A stretch of 64,000 nt of DNA from Minwuia thermotolerans (GCA_021604565.1 BQJF01000001.1:62001-126000), one strand, 5' to 3'. Positions 52,488 to 62,034 are shown, counted from the stretch's first letter. The notes: generated from the letters alone by a model not told the origin. Program-made: numbers and translations.

Positions 52488-54029
52488 TCAGGCGGCCTGA
52501 CGCAGCTTGAAGCGCTGGATCTTGCCGGTCGCGGTCTTCGGCAGTTCGGCCACCACCTCGATCCAGCGCGGATACTTCCACTTGCCGATGCGTTCCTTGA
52601 CGAAGTCCTTCAGCGCCTCGGTCACCACAGCCTCGTCCTGCCCCTGCTTCAGGACGATGAAGGCCTTCGGCTTCTCCAGCCCCTCCTCGTCCCGGTGCGC
52701 CACGACCGCCGCTTCCAGCACTGCAGGATGCGCGCTCAGTGCCTGTTCGATTTCGAACGGGGAAACCCATATGCCCGAGACCTTGAACATGTCGTCGGTG
52801 CGACCGCAGTAGACAAAGCGCCCCGCCTCCGTGATCTCGTACTTGTCGCCGGTCCGGGTCCATTCGCCCTCGAAGGTGGCGCGGCTCTTGTCACGCTGGT
52901 TCCAGTAGCCATCGGCGGCAGATGCGCCGCGCACCAGCATCTCACCGATGCCGCCGGGTCCCACGTCGGCGCCGCTTTCGTCGACGCAACGAACCTCGTA
53001 GCCCGGAACAGCCACGCCGGACGTGCCATAGATGATGTCGTCGGGCCGGTTGCTCAGGAAGATGTGCAGCATTTCCGTCGACCCCACACCATCCAGGATG
53101 TCGACGCCCCAGATCCTCCGCCAGGCCTGCCCCGTCTGCTCCGGCAGCGCCTCCCCGGCAGATATGCAGATCCGCAGGCGCGAGTCGGGTCGCTCCATCT
53201 TCTCCAGTTCTGCAATGGTCGCTGCGTAGAGCGTCGGCACACCGCAGAAGATGGTCGGCTGTTCCTTCGCGACGATCTCCAGCGTGGTTTCAGGCGTCGG
53301 ACGTCCATTGAACAGGACCGTGGTCGCCCCGACGGAAAGCGGAAACGTGACCGCATTGCCCAAGCCATAGGCGAAGAAGATCTTGGCAACCGAATAGACG
53401 ACGTCATCCTCGCGAATGCCCAGCACCTGCTGGCCATAGGTTTCCGCGGTTGCGCGCAGACTGCCATGGACATGACGCACGCCCTTGGGCTGGCCCGTGG
53501 AACCCGAGGAATAGAGCCAGAAGGCCCCCTCGTCCGCCGAAACGTCGATGGCGCTCATCTCCGGCGCGCCCTCCATGAAGGCGTCATAGCTGATCGTGCC
53601 TTCCGGCGCGTCACCGCCGATGACGACCACCTGACGCAGCCAGGGATTGCCGCTGACCACAGGCTTCACGACCTCAAGGAGTTCGGCGGAGACCATCAGG
53701 CACGCAGCCCGACTGTCACGCAGGATGACGTCATAGACGGACGTCGAGAGCAGCGTGTTCAGCGCCACGGGAATGACGCCGCCCTTCATTGCCCCCAGAA
53801 AGATCTCAGGATACTCGATCTGATCCAGGATCAGACAGGCGACACGCTCCTCACGACCGATACCGGCCCGCGTGAAAGCGCCTGCGACCTGGTTCGTGCG
53901 TTGTGCCAGCGCGCCGTAGGTCACGCTGCGCCTGGCACCTGCCGCTTCGCGAAACGCCTGCTTGTCAGCACGCCCTTCATCCAGGTGGCGGTCCACCAGC
54001 CAGACCGACGCGTTTTGGTTCTCCGACAT
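52488..54029 (-). CDS. benzoate-CoA ligase
   Basis: ANL-family ligase of 513 residues making benzoyl-CoA from benzoate, ATP and CoA, the entry step of the box route. P-loop YSSGSTGQPKG; KIFFAYGLGNAVTFPL (typical of benzoate-CoA ligases, where Ala and Gly line the aromatic pocket); GSTEMLHIFLSNRPDDIIYGTSG (A5 region); TGDKYEITEAGRFVYCGRTDDMFKVSGIWVSP (A7-A8); and the acylation Lys in PKTATGKIQRFKLR. The MSENQ start at 54029 has GGAGG 7 nt before it; an ATG two codons earlier is too close to the ribosome site. It leads an operon with the DUF309 gene. Confidence 0.93.
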   Translation of the reverse strand: MSENQNASVWLVDRHLDEGRADKQAFREAAGARRSVTYGALAQRTNQVAGAFTRAGIGREERVACLILDQIEYPEIFLGAMKGGVIPVALNTLLSTSVYDVILRDSRAACLMVSAELLEVVKPVVSGNPWLRQVVVIGGDAPEGTISYDAFMEGAPEMSAIDVSADEGAFWLYSSGSTGQPKGVRHVHGSLRATAETYGQQVLGIREDDVVYSVAKIFFAYGLGNAVTFPLSVGATTVLFNGRPTPETTLEIVAKEQPTIFCGVPTLYAATIAELEKMERPDSRLRICISAGEALPEQTGQAWRRIWGVDILDGVGSTEMLHIFLSNRPDDIIYGTSGVAVPGYEVRCVDESGADVGPGGIGEMLVRGASAADGYWNQRDKSRATFEGEWTRTGDKYEITEAGRFVYCGRTDDMFKVSGIWVSPFEIEQALSAHPAVLEAAVVAHRDEEGLEKPKAFIVLKQGQDEAVVTEALKDFVKERIGKWKYPRWIEVVAELPKTATGKIQRFKLRQAA

Positions 54030-54055
54030 GACCATCCTCCCACGGCGTTGTTTTA

Positions 54056-54120
54056 TGTTTTATAATGCAGTTTTAACACTAAAATCAACTTCAATCCGGC
54101 AATATGTGCATTTTCATGCA
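54056..54120 (-). promoter_or_regulatory. benzoate-CoA ligase promoter with BoxR operators
   Basis: On the minus strand a -35-like TTGATT (54088-54083), 17 nt, and a -10-like TTATAA (54065-54060). The -10 directly follows a TGCA half-site (54069-54066); the partner half is degenerate (AACA). A perfect TGCA-TTTTCA-TGCA, read on the plus strand, is at 54107-54120 just upstream of the -35. The -10 is 30 bp before the start codon, the same distance as at dctP and close to that at boxC (33 bp). Confidence 0.68.
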
Positions 54121-54134
54121 TATTTCTTTGGGTG

Positions 54135-55445
54135 CTAGATCAGGAACAGCGTGATCGATGGAAACAGCACCAGAATCACGACCCGAACCAGATCGGAGCC
54201 AACGAAATAGATCACGGCACGATAGGTCTCGACCAACGGCGTCTTCGGATCCATGGCGTTGATGACAAACAGGTTCAGCCCCACAGGCGGCGTGATCAGC
54301 CCGACCTCCACCACGATCAGCACCAGGATGCCGAACCAGATCGCCACATGCTCCGGCGACATGCCGAAATCCAGTTCGCTGATCACGGGAAAGAAGATCG
54401 GAATGGTCAGCAGGATCATGCTCAGGCTGTCCATCAGACACCCCATGATCAGGTAGAAGACCAGGATGACGGCCAGCACGGTCCACGGGCTGAGTCCCTG
54501 GGAAACAACCATGCTGGAGAGTTCCTGCGGCACCTGCGTCAGGGCCAGGAAACCGTTGTAGAAGGCCGCGCCCAGCACGATGAAGAAGATCATGGCCGTG
54601 GAGCGGGCGGTCACCAGGAAACTGTCCATCAGGCTGCGTCGGCCCAGTCCGCCGTTCAGCCAGGCAATCAGGCCGGTTCCGGCGGCGCCGACTGCTGCGC
54701 CCTCGGTCGGTGTGAACCAGCCGAGATAGATGCCCCCGACGACCAGACCGAAGACCAGCAGCACCGGCCAGACCGCGATCAGCGCAGTCAGCCGTTCCGC
54801 CCAGGGTACGCGCTCCGCCACACCGGCCTGATCCGGATGCAGGCGGACATATATCGACACGGCAGCCATGTAGCCGAGGGCTGCCAGGATGCCAGGGATG
54901 AAGGCGGCAAGGAACAGCTTGGCGATGTTCTGCTCCGTCAGGATCGCGTAGATGACCAGCACGACCGACGGCGGAATGAGGATGCCGAGCGTGCCGCCCG
55001 CAGCAAGCGTGGCGGTCGAGAAGCCGCCCGTGTAGCCATAGCGGCGCAGTTCCGGCAGGGCCACACGACTCATCGTTGCCGCGGTCGCGAGGGAGGAGCC
55101 GCAGATCGCCCCGAACCCGGCGCAGGCACCGATGGCGGCCATGGCGATGCCGCCGCGCCGGTGCCCGAGGAAGCTCTCCGCCGCCTTGAACAGGGCTGTC
55201 GACAGCCCGCCGAGCGTCGCGAAATGCCCCATCAGCAGGAACATCGGCACGATGGACAGGGAATAGCTGGCGAAGGTCGAGTAGGTCTCGCTCTTCAGCC
55301 GCGCCAGCGGCAGGTTGAAACTGCCGGTGACCGCATAGAGCCCGACCAGCCCGACCAGGAACATGGCCAGGCCGATGGGCACCCGGATGAAGATCAGCGC
55401 CATGAGTGCCGGGAAGGACAGCAGACCGATTTCGAGATTGCTCAA
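54135..55445 (-). CDS. TRAP transporter large permease (DctM-type)
   Basis: Inner-membrane protein of 436 residues with about 12 to 13 helices. FGAICGSSLATAATMSRVALPELRRYGY and FSTATLAAGGTLGILIPPSVVLVIYAILTEQ are the first conserved core of TRAP large subunits. GWFTPTEGAAVGAAGT and VEVGLITPPVGLNLFVINAM mark the second repeat. The TTG start overlaps the small permease stop as TTGA, so the two are co-translated. It is followed by the ligase promoter. With the small permease and binding protein it is the candidate aromatic-acid importer of the cluster. Confidence 0.93.
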   Translation of the reverse strand: MSNLEIGLLSFPALMALIFIRVPIGLAMFLVGLVGLYAVTGSFNLPLARLKSETYSTFASYSLSIVPMFLLMGHFATLGGLSTALFKAAESFLGHRRGGIAMAAIGACAGFGAICGSSLATAATMSRVALPELRRYGYTGGFSTATLAAGGTLGILIPPSVVLVIYAILTEQNIAKLFLAAFIPGILAALGYMAAVSIYVRLHPDQAGVAERVPWAERLTALIAVWPVLLVFGLVVGGIYLGWFTPTEGAAVGAAGTGLIAWLNGGLGRRSLMDSFLVTARSTAMIFFIVLGAAFYNGFLALTQVPQELSSMVVSQGLSPWTVLAVILVFYLIMGCLMDSLSMILLTIPIFFPVISELDFGMSPEHVAIWFGILVLIVVEVGLITPPVGLNLFVINAMDPKTPLVETYRAVIYFVGSDLVRVVILVLFPSITLFLI

Positions 55446-56023
55446 TGGTCCGTCTCCGGTCCGTCGGTCAATATCGTCTGCCCGCTGAACATCTCGTAGC
55501 CGCGGACGATGGCCGTGTAGGTACCGACCAACGCGGCGACGACTGCGCCAACGAAACTGGCCGCATAGGCCCACCAGATCGGAAACTGCAGCAGGAAGGT
55601 CGTCTCGCCGTAGCTCATCTTGGACCACATGCCCTCGAACAGGCGCCAGGCGATCACGATCAGGACCGCGGCGAAGACCACTTCCGTCACCATGCGCAGC
55701 CCCCGGTTGGCACGGGGTGGCAGGAAGTTGGTGAAGATGTCGACGGTGGCATGGCCGCCGGTGATCTGGCACAGCGGCAGGAAGGCAAAGATGGCAAAGG
55801 CAATGCCGGCCTCCACCAGTTCGAAGTCACCGTTGATCGGGCCGACGCCGGTGTCGAGCAGTGCCTGCGCCAGGTCGGGCGCAACAGGCGACAGCACCGT
55901 ATGCAGGAAGCCGTTGAGGCTGCGCCCCATGACCGAGGCGCAGACCAGCAGGATCAGCAGCCCCAGCACGATTCCGCCAAGTATGGCCATGTTCCTGGCC
56001 AGCACTGCCATTGCCCTGTGCAT
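55442..56023 (-). CDS. TRAP transporter small permease (DctQ-type)
   Basis: A 193-residue membrane protein with four helices (about 11-35, 68-88, 112-130, 147-168). ILLVCASVMGRSLNG and LPLCQITGGHATVDIFTNFLPPRANRGLRM fit the DctQ family, whose conserved polar loop between helices 2 and 3 contacts the large subunit. The stop overlaps the TTG of the large permease. The start is 81 bp downstream of the binding-protein gene with GGGAG before the ATG. Confidence 0.9.
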   Translation of the reverse strand: MHRAMAVLARNMAILGGIVLGLLILLVCASVMGRSLNGFLHTVLSPVAPDLAQALLDTGVGPINGDFELVEAGIAFAIFAFLPLCQITGGHATVDIFTNFLPPRANRGLRMVTEVVFAAVLIVIAWRLFEGMWSKMSYGETTFLLQFPIWWAYAASFVGAVVAALVGTYTAIVRGYEMFSGQTILTDGPETDH

Positions 56024-56104
56024 CTATCACTCCCGTCAGGCCGGAATGGACAGGCCGCGCAGCATCACCGCGCGGCCCGCCTGTTCCGCGTTGCGCCCCG
56101 TGAC

Positions 56105-57136
56105 CTACTTGTAGGCCGCCATCAGCGCCTTTGCCTGGTCGATCAGAGCCTGACCATCGATGCCACGGTCCTTCATTTCTGCCAGCCAGGTGTCATAGAC
56201 CGGGGCCGCAGCCGCCGCCCAGACAGCAGACTGCGCCGCATCCAGCGTGATGATGTTGTTGCCGCGATCAACCGCAAGCTGGCGGGACGGACCATCGGCA
56301 TCGGACTGCGTACCACCGGCAAAGACCGAGAAGTTCATGCCGGAATTGTCGTCCATGACCTTCTGCAGGTCAGCCGGCAGGTCGTTGAACTTGTCCTTGT
56401 TCATCACCAGCACGAAGGTGATCGTGTAGAGCATCGGGCCTGTGAACTCGGTGTGGTTCTGCACCAACTCAGGCACCTTCAGAGCCCGCGTGACCTCCCA
56501 GGGGATCGTGGTGCCGTCGATGACGCCCTTCGACAGCGCCTCCGGCACTGCGGGGACCGGCATGCCGACAGGCGTGGCACCAAGCTGGTTCAGCAGCGCG
56601 TTGACCTGACGGGAACCGCCACGGATCTTCATGCCGCCCAGGTCGGACGGGGTCACGACGGGCCTGCTGGTGTGGATCATGCCCGGTCCGTGGACCCAGG
56701 TGCCCAGCACCTTCACCGACTTGAACTCGGTATTCTCCATATGCTCCTTCATCATGGTCCAGAACGCGGCAGAGGCTGCGCGGGCGTCATTGACGATGAA
56801 GGGCAGCTCGAAGACTTCCGTCGACGGGAAGCGGCCCGGTGTATAGCCGACCACGTTCCAGGTCATGTCGATGGCGCCATCCAGCACCTGGTCGATCAGT
56901 TGCGGCGGCTTGCCGCCAAGCTGCATGGACGGGAAACGGTTGATCTTGATGCGGTTGCCGGAGGCAGCCTCCACCTTGTCGGCCCAGACATCGATGATGT
57001 CCGCCGGGATCGTGGCCTGCGCCGGCAGGAAACTCTGCAGGTTGTACTCGTAGTCGGCAGCCGTTGCGGCGGACGCGAGGCCCAGCGCCAGCGCGGCACC
57101 ACCCGCGATGTTCATGAGTGATCGGTACATGGTCAT
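56105..57136 (-). CDS. TRAP transporter substrate-binding protein (DctP-type)
   Basis: Periplasmic binding protein of 343 residues. The signal peptide is about 1-27 (ending ATAADYEY). NRIKINRFPSMQLGGKPPQLIDQVLDGAIDMTW is the N-lobe motif, and GPGMIHTSRPVVTPSDLGGMKIRGGSRQVNALLNQLGATPVGMPVPAVPEALSKGVIDGTTIPWEV carries the conserved Arg that binds a carboxylate and the hinge. The ligand is therefore a carboxylic acid; the benzoate cluster and its operator make an aromatic acid likely. The ATG at 57136 has AGGGAGAAAACA before it. An extra upstream frame would run through the operator and is rejected. Confidence 0.93.
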   Translation of the reverse strand: MTMYRSLMNIAGGAALALGLASAATAADYEYNLQSFLPAQATIPADIIDVWADKVEAASGNRIKINRFPSMQLGGKPPQLIDQVLDGAIDMTWNVVGYTPGRFPSTEVFELPFIVNDARAASAAFWTMMKEHMENTEFKSVKVLGTWVHGPGMIHTSRPVVTPSDLGGMKIRGGSRQVNALLNQLGATPVGMPVPAVPEALSKGVIDGTTIPWEVTRALKVPELVQNHTEFTGPMLYTITFVLVMNKDKFNDLPADLQKVMDDNSGMNFSVFAGGTQSDADGPSRQLAVDRGNNIITLDAAQSAVWAAAAAPVYDTWLAEMKDRGIDGQALIDQAKALMAAYK

Positions 57137-57162
57137 TGTTTTCTCCCTGTTGACCTTATTGT

Positions 57163-57205
57163 TGCATGATAATGCGTCTTTTGCGCATTTTTGCAAAATA
57201 TTGCA
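57163..57205 (-). promoter_or_regulatory. dctP promoter with a BoxR operator array
   Basis: Five TGCA/TGCG half-sites in 43 bp: plus-strand TGCA 57163, TGCG 57173, TGCG 57182, TGCA 57192 and TGCA 57202, all spaced 10 bp except one 9-bp step. On the minus strand a -35-like TTGCAA (57196-57191), 18 nt, and a -10-like TTATCA (57172-57167) coincide with two of the N6 sites. The perfect TGCA-N6-TGCA is 57192-57205. This places the TRAP importer in the same regulon as box genes and separates it from the putA/monooxygenase transcript. Confidence 0.72.
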
Positions 57206-57209
57206 AGAA

Positions 57210-58433
57210 CTAATTGGCGATCTGTTCCCGGTTCCGGGTCTCCCCCGAGACTGCACCTTCCAGCCCGGTACTGCCATAGAGCCAGTCGATCTGATCGTAC
57301 CAGTCCGACGGCGTTCTGGCGCTCATGACCGCATTTCGCAGGGCGGCATGGGCACCGGCAGGATGATAGACGTGCTCTCCGATCTCGCGCGACTGCAACT
57401 GCACCCGTGCGGTGCGCAACCGGCGCCTGTTCTGATAATTCACCAGAGCCTGACCGATGTCGCTCCCCTGCCCCACCTCGTGCGACAGGCAGACCGCATC
57501 TTCCATCGCCATGCAGGCACCCTGCGCGAAATACTGCAGCATCGGATGCGCGGCGTCACCCAGCAGCGCCACGCGCCCGTCCACCCAGTCCATGATCGGG
57601 TCGCGGTCGCAGAGCACCCAGAGCTTCCAGTCCCGGCCACGCTCGATGATCTGCCGCGCGACAGGGTTGACATGTTCGAACCCCTTCTCCACCTCGGCGC
57701 GGCTGACGGGCAGACCCGCCACCGGTTCCGGGGCATCGTTGTGATAGGTGACGACCAGATTGAACAGCTTCCAGCCGGACAGCGGATAGTGAACGATATG
57801 GCACTTCGGCCCGGCCCAGAGCGTCGCCGCATTCCAGCGCAGGTCCTCCGGCATCTGTTCCACCGGGATGACACTGCGATAGGTGGTATGGCCTGAAACG
57901 CGTGGTGCACCATCTCCCACCAGTTGCTGGCGGACGTTCGACCACAGCCCGTCGGCACCGATCAGCGCCAGGCCGGTGACCTGCTCTCCATCCTCCAGCA
58001 AGGCTGTCGCCGTCCCGCCATCCTGCGCATAGCCCGCGACACCTGCGCTGGTGCGCAGTTCCACCAGGTCGTGATCGATGCAGGCCTTCAGAAAGACGCC
58101 ATGCAGGTCGCCACGATGCACGACAGCGTAAGGATTGCGGAACCGGGTCCGGAAGGCATCATCCAGCGGGATCCGGGTAATCTCCACCCCGCTCAGGGCA
58201 TCCATCAGGCGCAGGTTGTCGATGTAGATCGCCATGGCCCGGGCCGCGTCGCCGACACCCAGGTAGTCAAAGGCGTGAAACGCGTTCGGCCCCAACTGGA
58301 TTCCCGCCCCGATCTCCCCCAGTTCCGCTGCCTTCTCCAGCACGATGGAACGGATGCCCTGCTGCGCCAGACCGATCGCCGTGGCCAGTCCGCCGATGCC
58401 GCCTCCTGCGATGACGATCCGATCCATGCTCAT
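57210..58433 (-). CDS. 3-hydroxybenzoate 6-hydroxylase-like FAD monooxygenase
   Basis: Class A flavoprotein monooxygenase of 407 residues. IVIAGGGIGGLATAIGLA (FAD Rossmann), HRGDLHGVFLKAC (second FAD site), and GRVALLGDAAHPMLQYFAQGACMAMEDAVCL (GD motif) are clear. The wording GEIGAGIQLGPNAFHAFDYLGV, CDRDPIMDWVDGR and the ending QIDWLYG are typical of 3-hydroxybenzoate 6-hydroxylases making gentisate. A salicylate hydroxylase is the main alternative. No gentisate dioxygenase is in the window. It starts 19 bp after the putA stop, so it is read with putA, while the BoxR-type operator begins downstream of it. Confidence 0.82.
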   Translation of the reverse strand: MSMDRIVIAGGGIGGLATAIGLAQQGIRSIVLEKAAELGEIGAGIQLGPNAFHAFDYLGVGDAARAMAIYIDNLRLMDALSGVEITRIPLDDAFRTRFRNPYAVVHRGDLHGVFLKACIDHDLVELRTSAGVAGYAQDGGTATALLEDGEQVTGLALIGADGLWSNVRQQLVGDGAPRVSGHTTYRSVIPVEQMPEDLRWNAATLWAGPKCHIVHYPLSGWKLFNLVVTYHNDAPEPVAGLPVSRAEVEKGFEHVNPVARQIIERGRDWKLWVLCDRDPIMDWVDGRVALLGDAAHPMLQYFAQGACMAMEDAVCLSHEVGQGSDIGQALVNYQNRRRLRTARVQLQSREIGEHVYHPAGAHAALRNAVMSARTPSDWYDQIDWLYGSTGLEGAVSGETRNREQIAN

Positions 58434-58452
58434 TGTTCTTCTGCTCCCACAA

Positions 58453-61400
58453 TCAGGCGGAGGCAAGCAGGTCGGCGTTGCCACCCGCCGCTGTCGTATC
58501 GACGCAGATCGCACGTTCATGTGCATAGGCCTGCGGGCAGATCCGGCTGTCGATCAGGGGCATCAGCGCGCCTTGGCGCCGGGCCATCGCCTTGCGGTAT
58601 GCCGGATCACCGGGCGCACAGGCCACCCCATCGATCTCCATGTCGCTCAGGAATTCCGGCGCGACGGTGCCGTCCAGCGCGACCACCGGCAGACCTGCCT
58701 GGGCGAGCGGACGGATCCGCGCCGAGACATCCGGCGCAATGGCAAGCACCCGATTGCCCGCGCGCAGGGCCTGCACGGCCTGATCCAGCGCCGTGTCAGC
58801 ATCGGGACCAAGGCAGAGCACCGTACCGCGCGGATGCAGCCAGAGGTAATTCGCCTCACCGGTCGGTCCGGGCAGATCGACCGGCCCCATGTCCAGCGCC
58901 GCCGCCGCGGTCATGGCCTGGCGTGCCCGCCCGCGCAGTGCCGTACGCAAGGCGGCGAGCACCTCGTCACCACGGCCACCGGCCTTGAGCTTCTGCAGCT
59001 TGCGGAGCGCCGCAGTCACCTGTGCCTGATCGAGAGAAGGCTGACCCGCTGCAACACCGGCCTCGGCTTCCTGCTTGCGGAACCGGGAGAGATAGTGCGG
59101 TCCGCCAGCCTTCGGCCCGGTACCCGACAGTCCCTCCCCGCCGAAAGGCTGGGAGCCGACGATGGCGCCGATCTGGTTGCGGTTCACGTAGACATTGCCG
59201 ACGGCGATGGAATCGACCAGTTGCTGCACCCGCCGGTCGATCCGCGTGTGCACGCCAAAGGTCAGTCCATAGCCCCGGCCATTGATCGCCTGCACGACCT
59301 TCCCCAGATCCCCGGCGCGGAAGGTGGCGACATGCAGGATCGGCCCGAAGACCTCCCGCTCCAGCGCCTCGATGCCGGAAACCCGGACAATGGACGGCTG
59401 CACGAACAGCCCCGTGTCCGGCACATCAAGCTGCTTGCCCAGCTTTCCGGCCCGGCTCTGTGCCGCGCAATAGTCGGCGATACCCGACTGCGCGTCCTCG
59501 TCGATGACCGGCCCAACATCCGTGCTCAGGTCCCAGGGATCACCGACGCGTAGGGCATCCATGGCCCCGGAAAGCATCTCCAGAATCCGGTCGGCCACAT
59601 CCTCCTGCACGTAGAGCATGCGCAGGGCGGAGCAGCGCTGGCCCGCGCTCTGGAACGAACTGGCCACGATGTCGCGCACCGCCTGCTCCGGCAGCGCCGT
59701 CGAATCCACGATCATCGCGTTCAGGCCGCCGGTCTCCGCGATCAGCATCGCATCGGGTGCGGTCTCGGCCAGTTGCCCCTCGATCATCCGTGCCACTTCG
59801 GTCGAGCCGGTGAAGCAGACCCCGGCAATGCGTGGATCTGCGGTCAACGGCTGCCCGACGGTCGGGCCATCGCCACAGACAAGCTGCAACGCGTCAGCCG
59901 GAACGCCTGCCTGATGCAGCAGCGCCACCGCGCGTGCCGCGATCAGCGGGGTCTGCTCCGCAGGCTTCGCGATCACCGCGTTGCCGGTGACGAGTGCCGC
60001 CGCCACCTGCCCGGTGAAGATGGCCAGCGGGAAGTTCCAGGGCGAGATGCAGACGATCACGCCGCGCGCCGTGCCCTCCTGCTCCGCCACGGATGACTGG
60101 TCAGCGTAATAGCGCAGGAAGTCCACGGCCTCCCGCACCTCCGCCACGCCATCAAGCTGCGACTTCCCGGCCTCCCGCGTGGCGACCGCCATGAACTCGA
60201 TCATGTGCTCTTCATACAGGTCAGCGGCGCGGCGCAGCATTGCCGCGCGCTCCGCGACCGGTGTCGCTGACCAGTCCGGGAACGCGTCCACTGCCTTGCC
60301 GATGGCCGCGACGGCGTCCGCCGCGTTCGCTTCCGCCACCTGTCCCACGACTTCATCCGGTCGCGCAGGATTGGTCACATCACGGTTGCCGCCCGTTCCG
60401 GACCCCGCCTGCCAGGTGAAGGGTGGGGCGAAGGGGGCACGACCGGCCTCGACCTCCGCCACCGTGAGCGGATCGGTCAGGTCGATGCCGACCGAATTGG
60501 GCCGCGCCGGCCGGAACAGGTCTTCGGGCCGCCGGATCGCCGGGTTGGCAGTGATGCCATCCGCGATCCCGAGCATCGGATCGGCGGCGATGGTCTCCGG
60601 CGCGATGGCCGGATCGACGATCTGATGCACGAAGGAGGAATTGGCCCCGTTCTCCAGCAGCCGCCGCACCAGATAGGCCAGCAGGTCGCTGTGCGCGCCC
60701 ACGGGCGCATAGATGCGGCAGGGCACACCGCTTTCGGTCTTCAGGATATCGTGCAGCCGCTCCCCCATGCCATGCAGGCGCTGGAACTCGAAGCCGCTGC
60801 GCTGCTCTCCGGCCAGGTGCAGCACCGCCGCTGCCGTATGGGCGTTGTGGGTCGCGAATTGCGGATAGATCCAGTCCCGTGCATCCAGCAGCTTGCGTGC
60901 GCAGGCCAGATAGCTGATGTCGGTATGGGTCTTCCGGGTAAAGACAGGGAAACCGTCAAGACCCATGACCTGGGCCTTCTTGATCTCCGTGTCCCAATAG
61001 GCCCCCTTCACCAGGCGCACCATGATGCGGCGATCAAGCTTGGTGGCCAGCGCATGCAGCCAGTCGATCACCGCGTGCGCCCGCGGCCCGTAGGCCTGCA
61101 CGACGACACCGAAGCCATCCCAGCCTTCCAGTGACGGATCACGCAGCACCCGCTCGATCACATCCAGCGAGGTGTCGAGACGATCCGCCTCCTCCGCGTC
61201 GATGTTGAAACCCATGCCGGCGTCCCGTGCCGCACGGGCAAGCTCCAGCGTCCGGGCAGCCAGTTCCGGCACTGCCCGCTCCCGCTGGGCAAACTCGTAG
61301 CGTGGATGCAGCGCCGAGAGCTTCACGGAGATGCCCGTGCTGTCGTGCATCCCCGAATTGCGGCCATGTTCCGCCAGTCGGCCAATCGCGTTGGCGTAGG

Positions 61401-62034
61401 ACGCGTGATAGCGGTCGGCATCATCGGCGGTCAGCGCCGCCTCCCCCAGCATGTCGAAGGAATAGCGATAGCCTTTTGCGATCATGCGGTCGGCGCGCTT
61501 GATCGCCTCGTTGATCGTGCGACCCAGCACGAACTGGTTGCCCATCTCCTGCATCGTGCGGGTAACAGCGGTGCGGATCACCGGTTCGCCCAGACGCCGC
61601 ACCATGCCGCGCAGGGTGGCGACCACACCGCCCTCCCGATCATCCAGCATCTGCCCGGTCAGCATCAGCGCCCAGGTCGATGCATTGACCATCAGCGATC
61701 CGGAATCCCCGACATGCGCGGCCCAGTCGTGCGGTACGATCTTGTCCTGGATCAGGTCATCGATGGTCTCCGCATCGGGCACACGCAACATCGCCTCCGC
61801 CAGGCACATCAGGGCCACGCCCTCGCTGGTGGACAGGCCGTACTCGCCGAGGAAGCTCTCCATCATGGTGGGGGCACCGCCGGAGCGGACCGCCCGCACC
61901 AGAGCGGCTGCGCGATCCGAGATGGCAGCGCGGTCAGCCTCGGTCAGGTTCGCCAGCGCGGCCAGATGCCCGACGGCACCGACTTCCTCGGCGCGCAACT
62001 GCGTCCGCATTCGCTCCCGCAATTCACCCAGCAT
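58453..62034 (-). CDS. putA: bifunctional proline dehydrogenase / glutamate-semialdehyde dehydrogenase PutA (type B)
   Basis: A 1193-residue protein oxidising proline to glutamate. The N-terminal half is the FAD-dependent proline dehydrogenase barrel ([57 protein letters not shown]). The second half is an aldehyde dehydrogenase ([44 protein letters not shown], and the nucleophile Cys in [10 protein letters not shown]). A further C-terminal ALDH-like fold (about 990-1190) is the type B extension. There is no ribbon-helix-helix at the N terminus, so this PutA does not repress its own gene, and no Lrp-type putR is adjacent. Confidence 0.96.
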   Translation of the reverse strand: MLGELRERMRTQLRAEEVGAVGHLAALANLTEADRAAISDRAAALVRAVRSGGAPTMMESFLGEYGLSTSEGVALMCLAEAMLRVPDAETIDDLIQDKIVPHDWAAHVGDSGSLMVNASTWALMLTGQMLDDREGGVVATLRGMVRRLGEPVIRTAVTRTMQEMGNQFVLGRTINEAIKRADRMIAKGYRYSFDMLGEAALTADDADRYHASYANAIGRLAEHGRNSGMHDSTGISVKLSALHPRYEFAQRERAVPELAARTLELARAARDAGMGFNIDAEEADRLDTSLDVIERVLRDPSLEGWDGFGVVVQAYGPRAHAVIDWLHALATKLDRRIMVRLVKGAYWDTEIKKAQVMGLDGFPVFTRKTHTDISYLACARKLLDARDWIYPQFATHNAHTAAAVLHLAGEQRSGFEFQRLHGMGERLHDILKTESGVPCRIYAPVGAHSDLLAYLVRRLLENGANSSFVHQIVDPAIAPETIAADPMLGIADGITANPAIRRPEDLFRPARPNSVGIDLTDPLTVAEVEAGRAPFAPPFTWQAGSGTGGNRDVTNPARPDEVVGQVAEANAADAVAAIGKAVDAFPDWSATPVAERAAMLRRAADLYEEHMIEFMAVATREAGKSQLDGVAEVREAVDFLRYYADQSSVAEQEGTARGVIVCISPWNFPLAIFTGQVAAALVTGNAVIAKPAEQTPLIAARAVALLHQAGVPADALQLVCGDGPTVGQPLTADPRIAGVCFTGSTEVARMIEGQLAETAPDAMLIAETGGLNAMIVDSTALPEQAVRDIVASSFQSAGQRCSALRMLYVQEDVADRILEMLSGAMDALRVGDPWDLSTDVGPVIDEDAQSGIADYCAAQSRAGKLGKQLDVPDTGLFVQPSIVRVSGIEALEREVFGPILHVATFRAGDLGKVVQAINGRGYGLTFGVHTRIDRRVQQLVDSIAVGNVYVNRNQIGAIVGSQPFGGEGLSGTGPKAGGPHYLSRFRKQEAEAGVAAGQPSLDQAQVTAALRKLQKLKAGGRGDEVLAALRTALRGRARQAMTAAAALDMGPVDLPGPTGEANYLWLHPRGTVLCLGPDADTALDQAVQALRAGNRVLAIAPDVSARIRPLAQAGLPVVALDGTVAPEFLSDMEIDGVACAPGDPAYRKAMARRQGALMPLIDSRICPQAYAHERAICVDTTAAGGNADLLASA

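Noticed and set aside
57137-57277. Longer dctP start with 47 extra residues
   Set aside because: The extension would be translated from the operator-promoter DNA and would precede a complete signal peptide. The ATG at 57136 has a good ribosome site.
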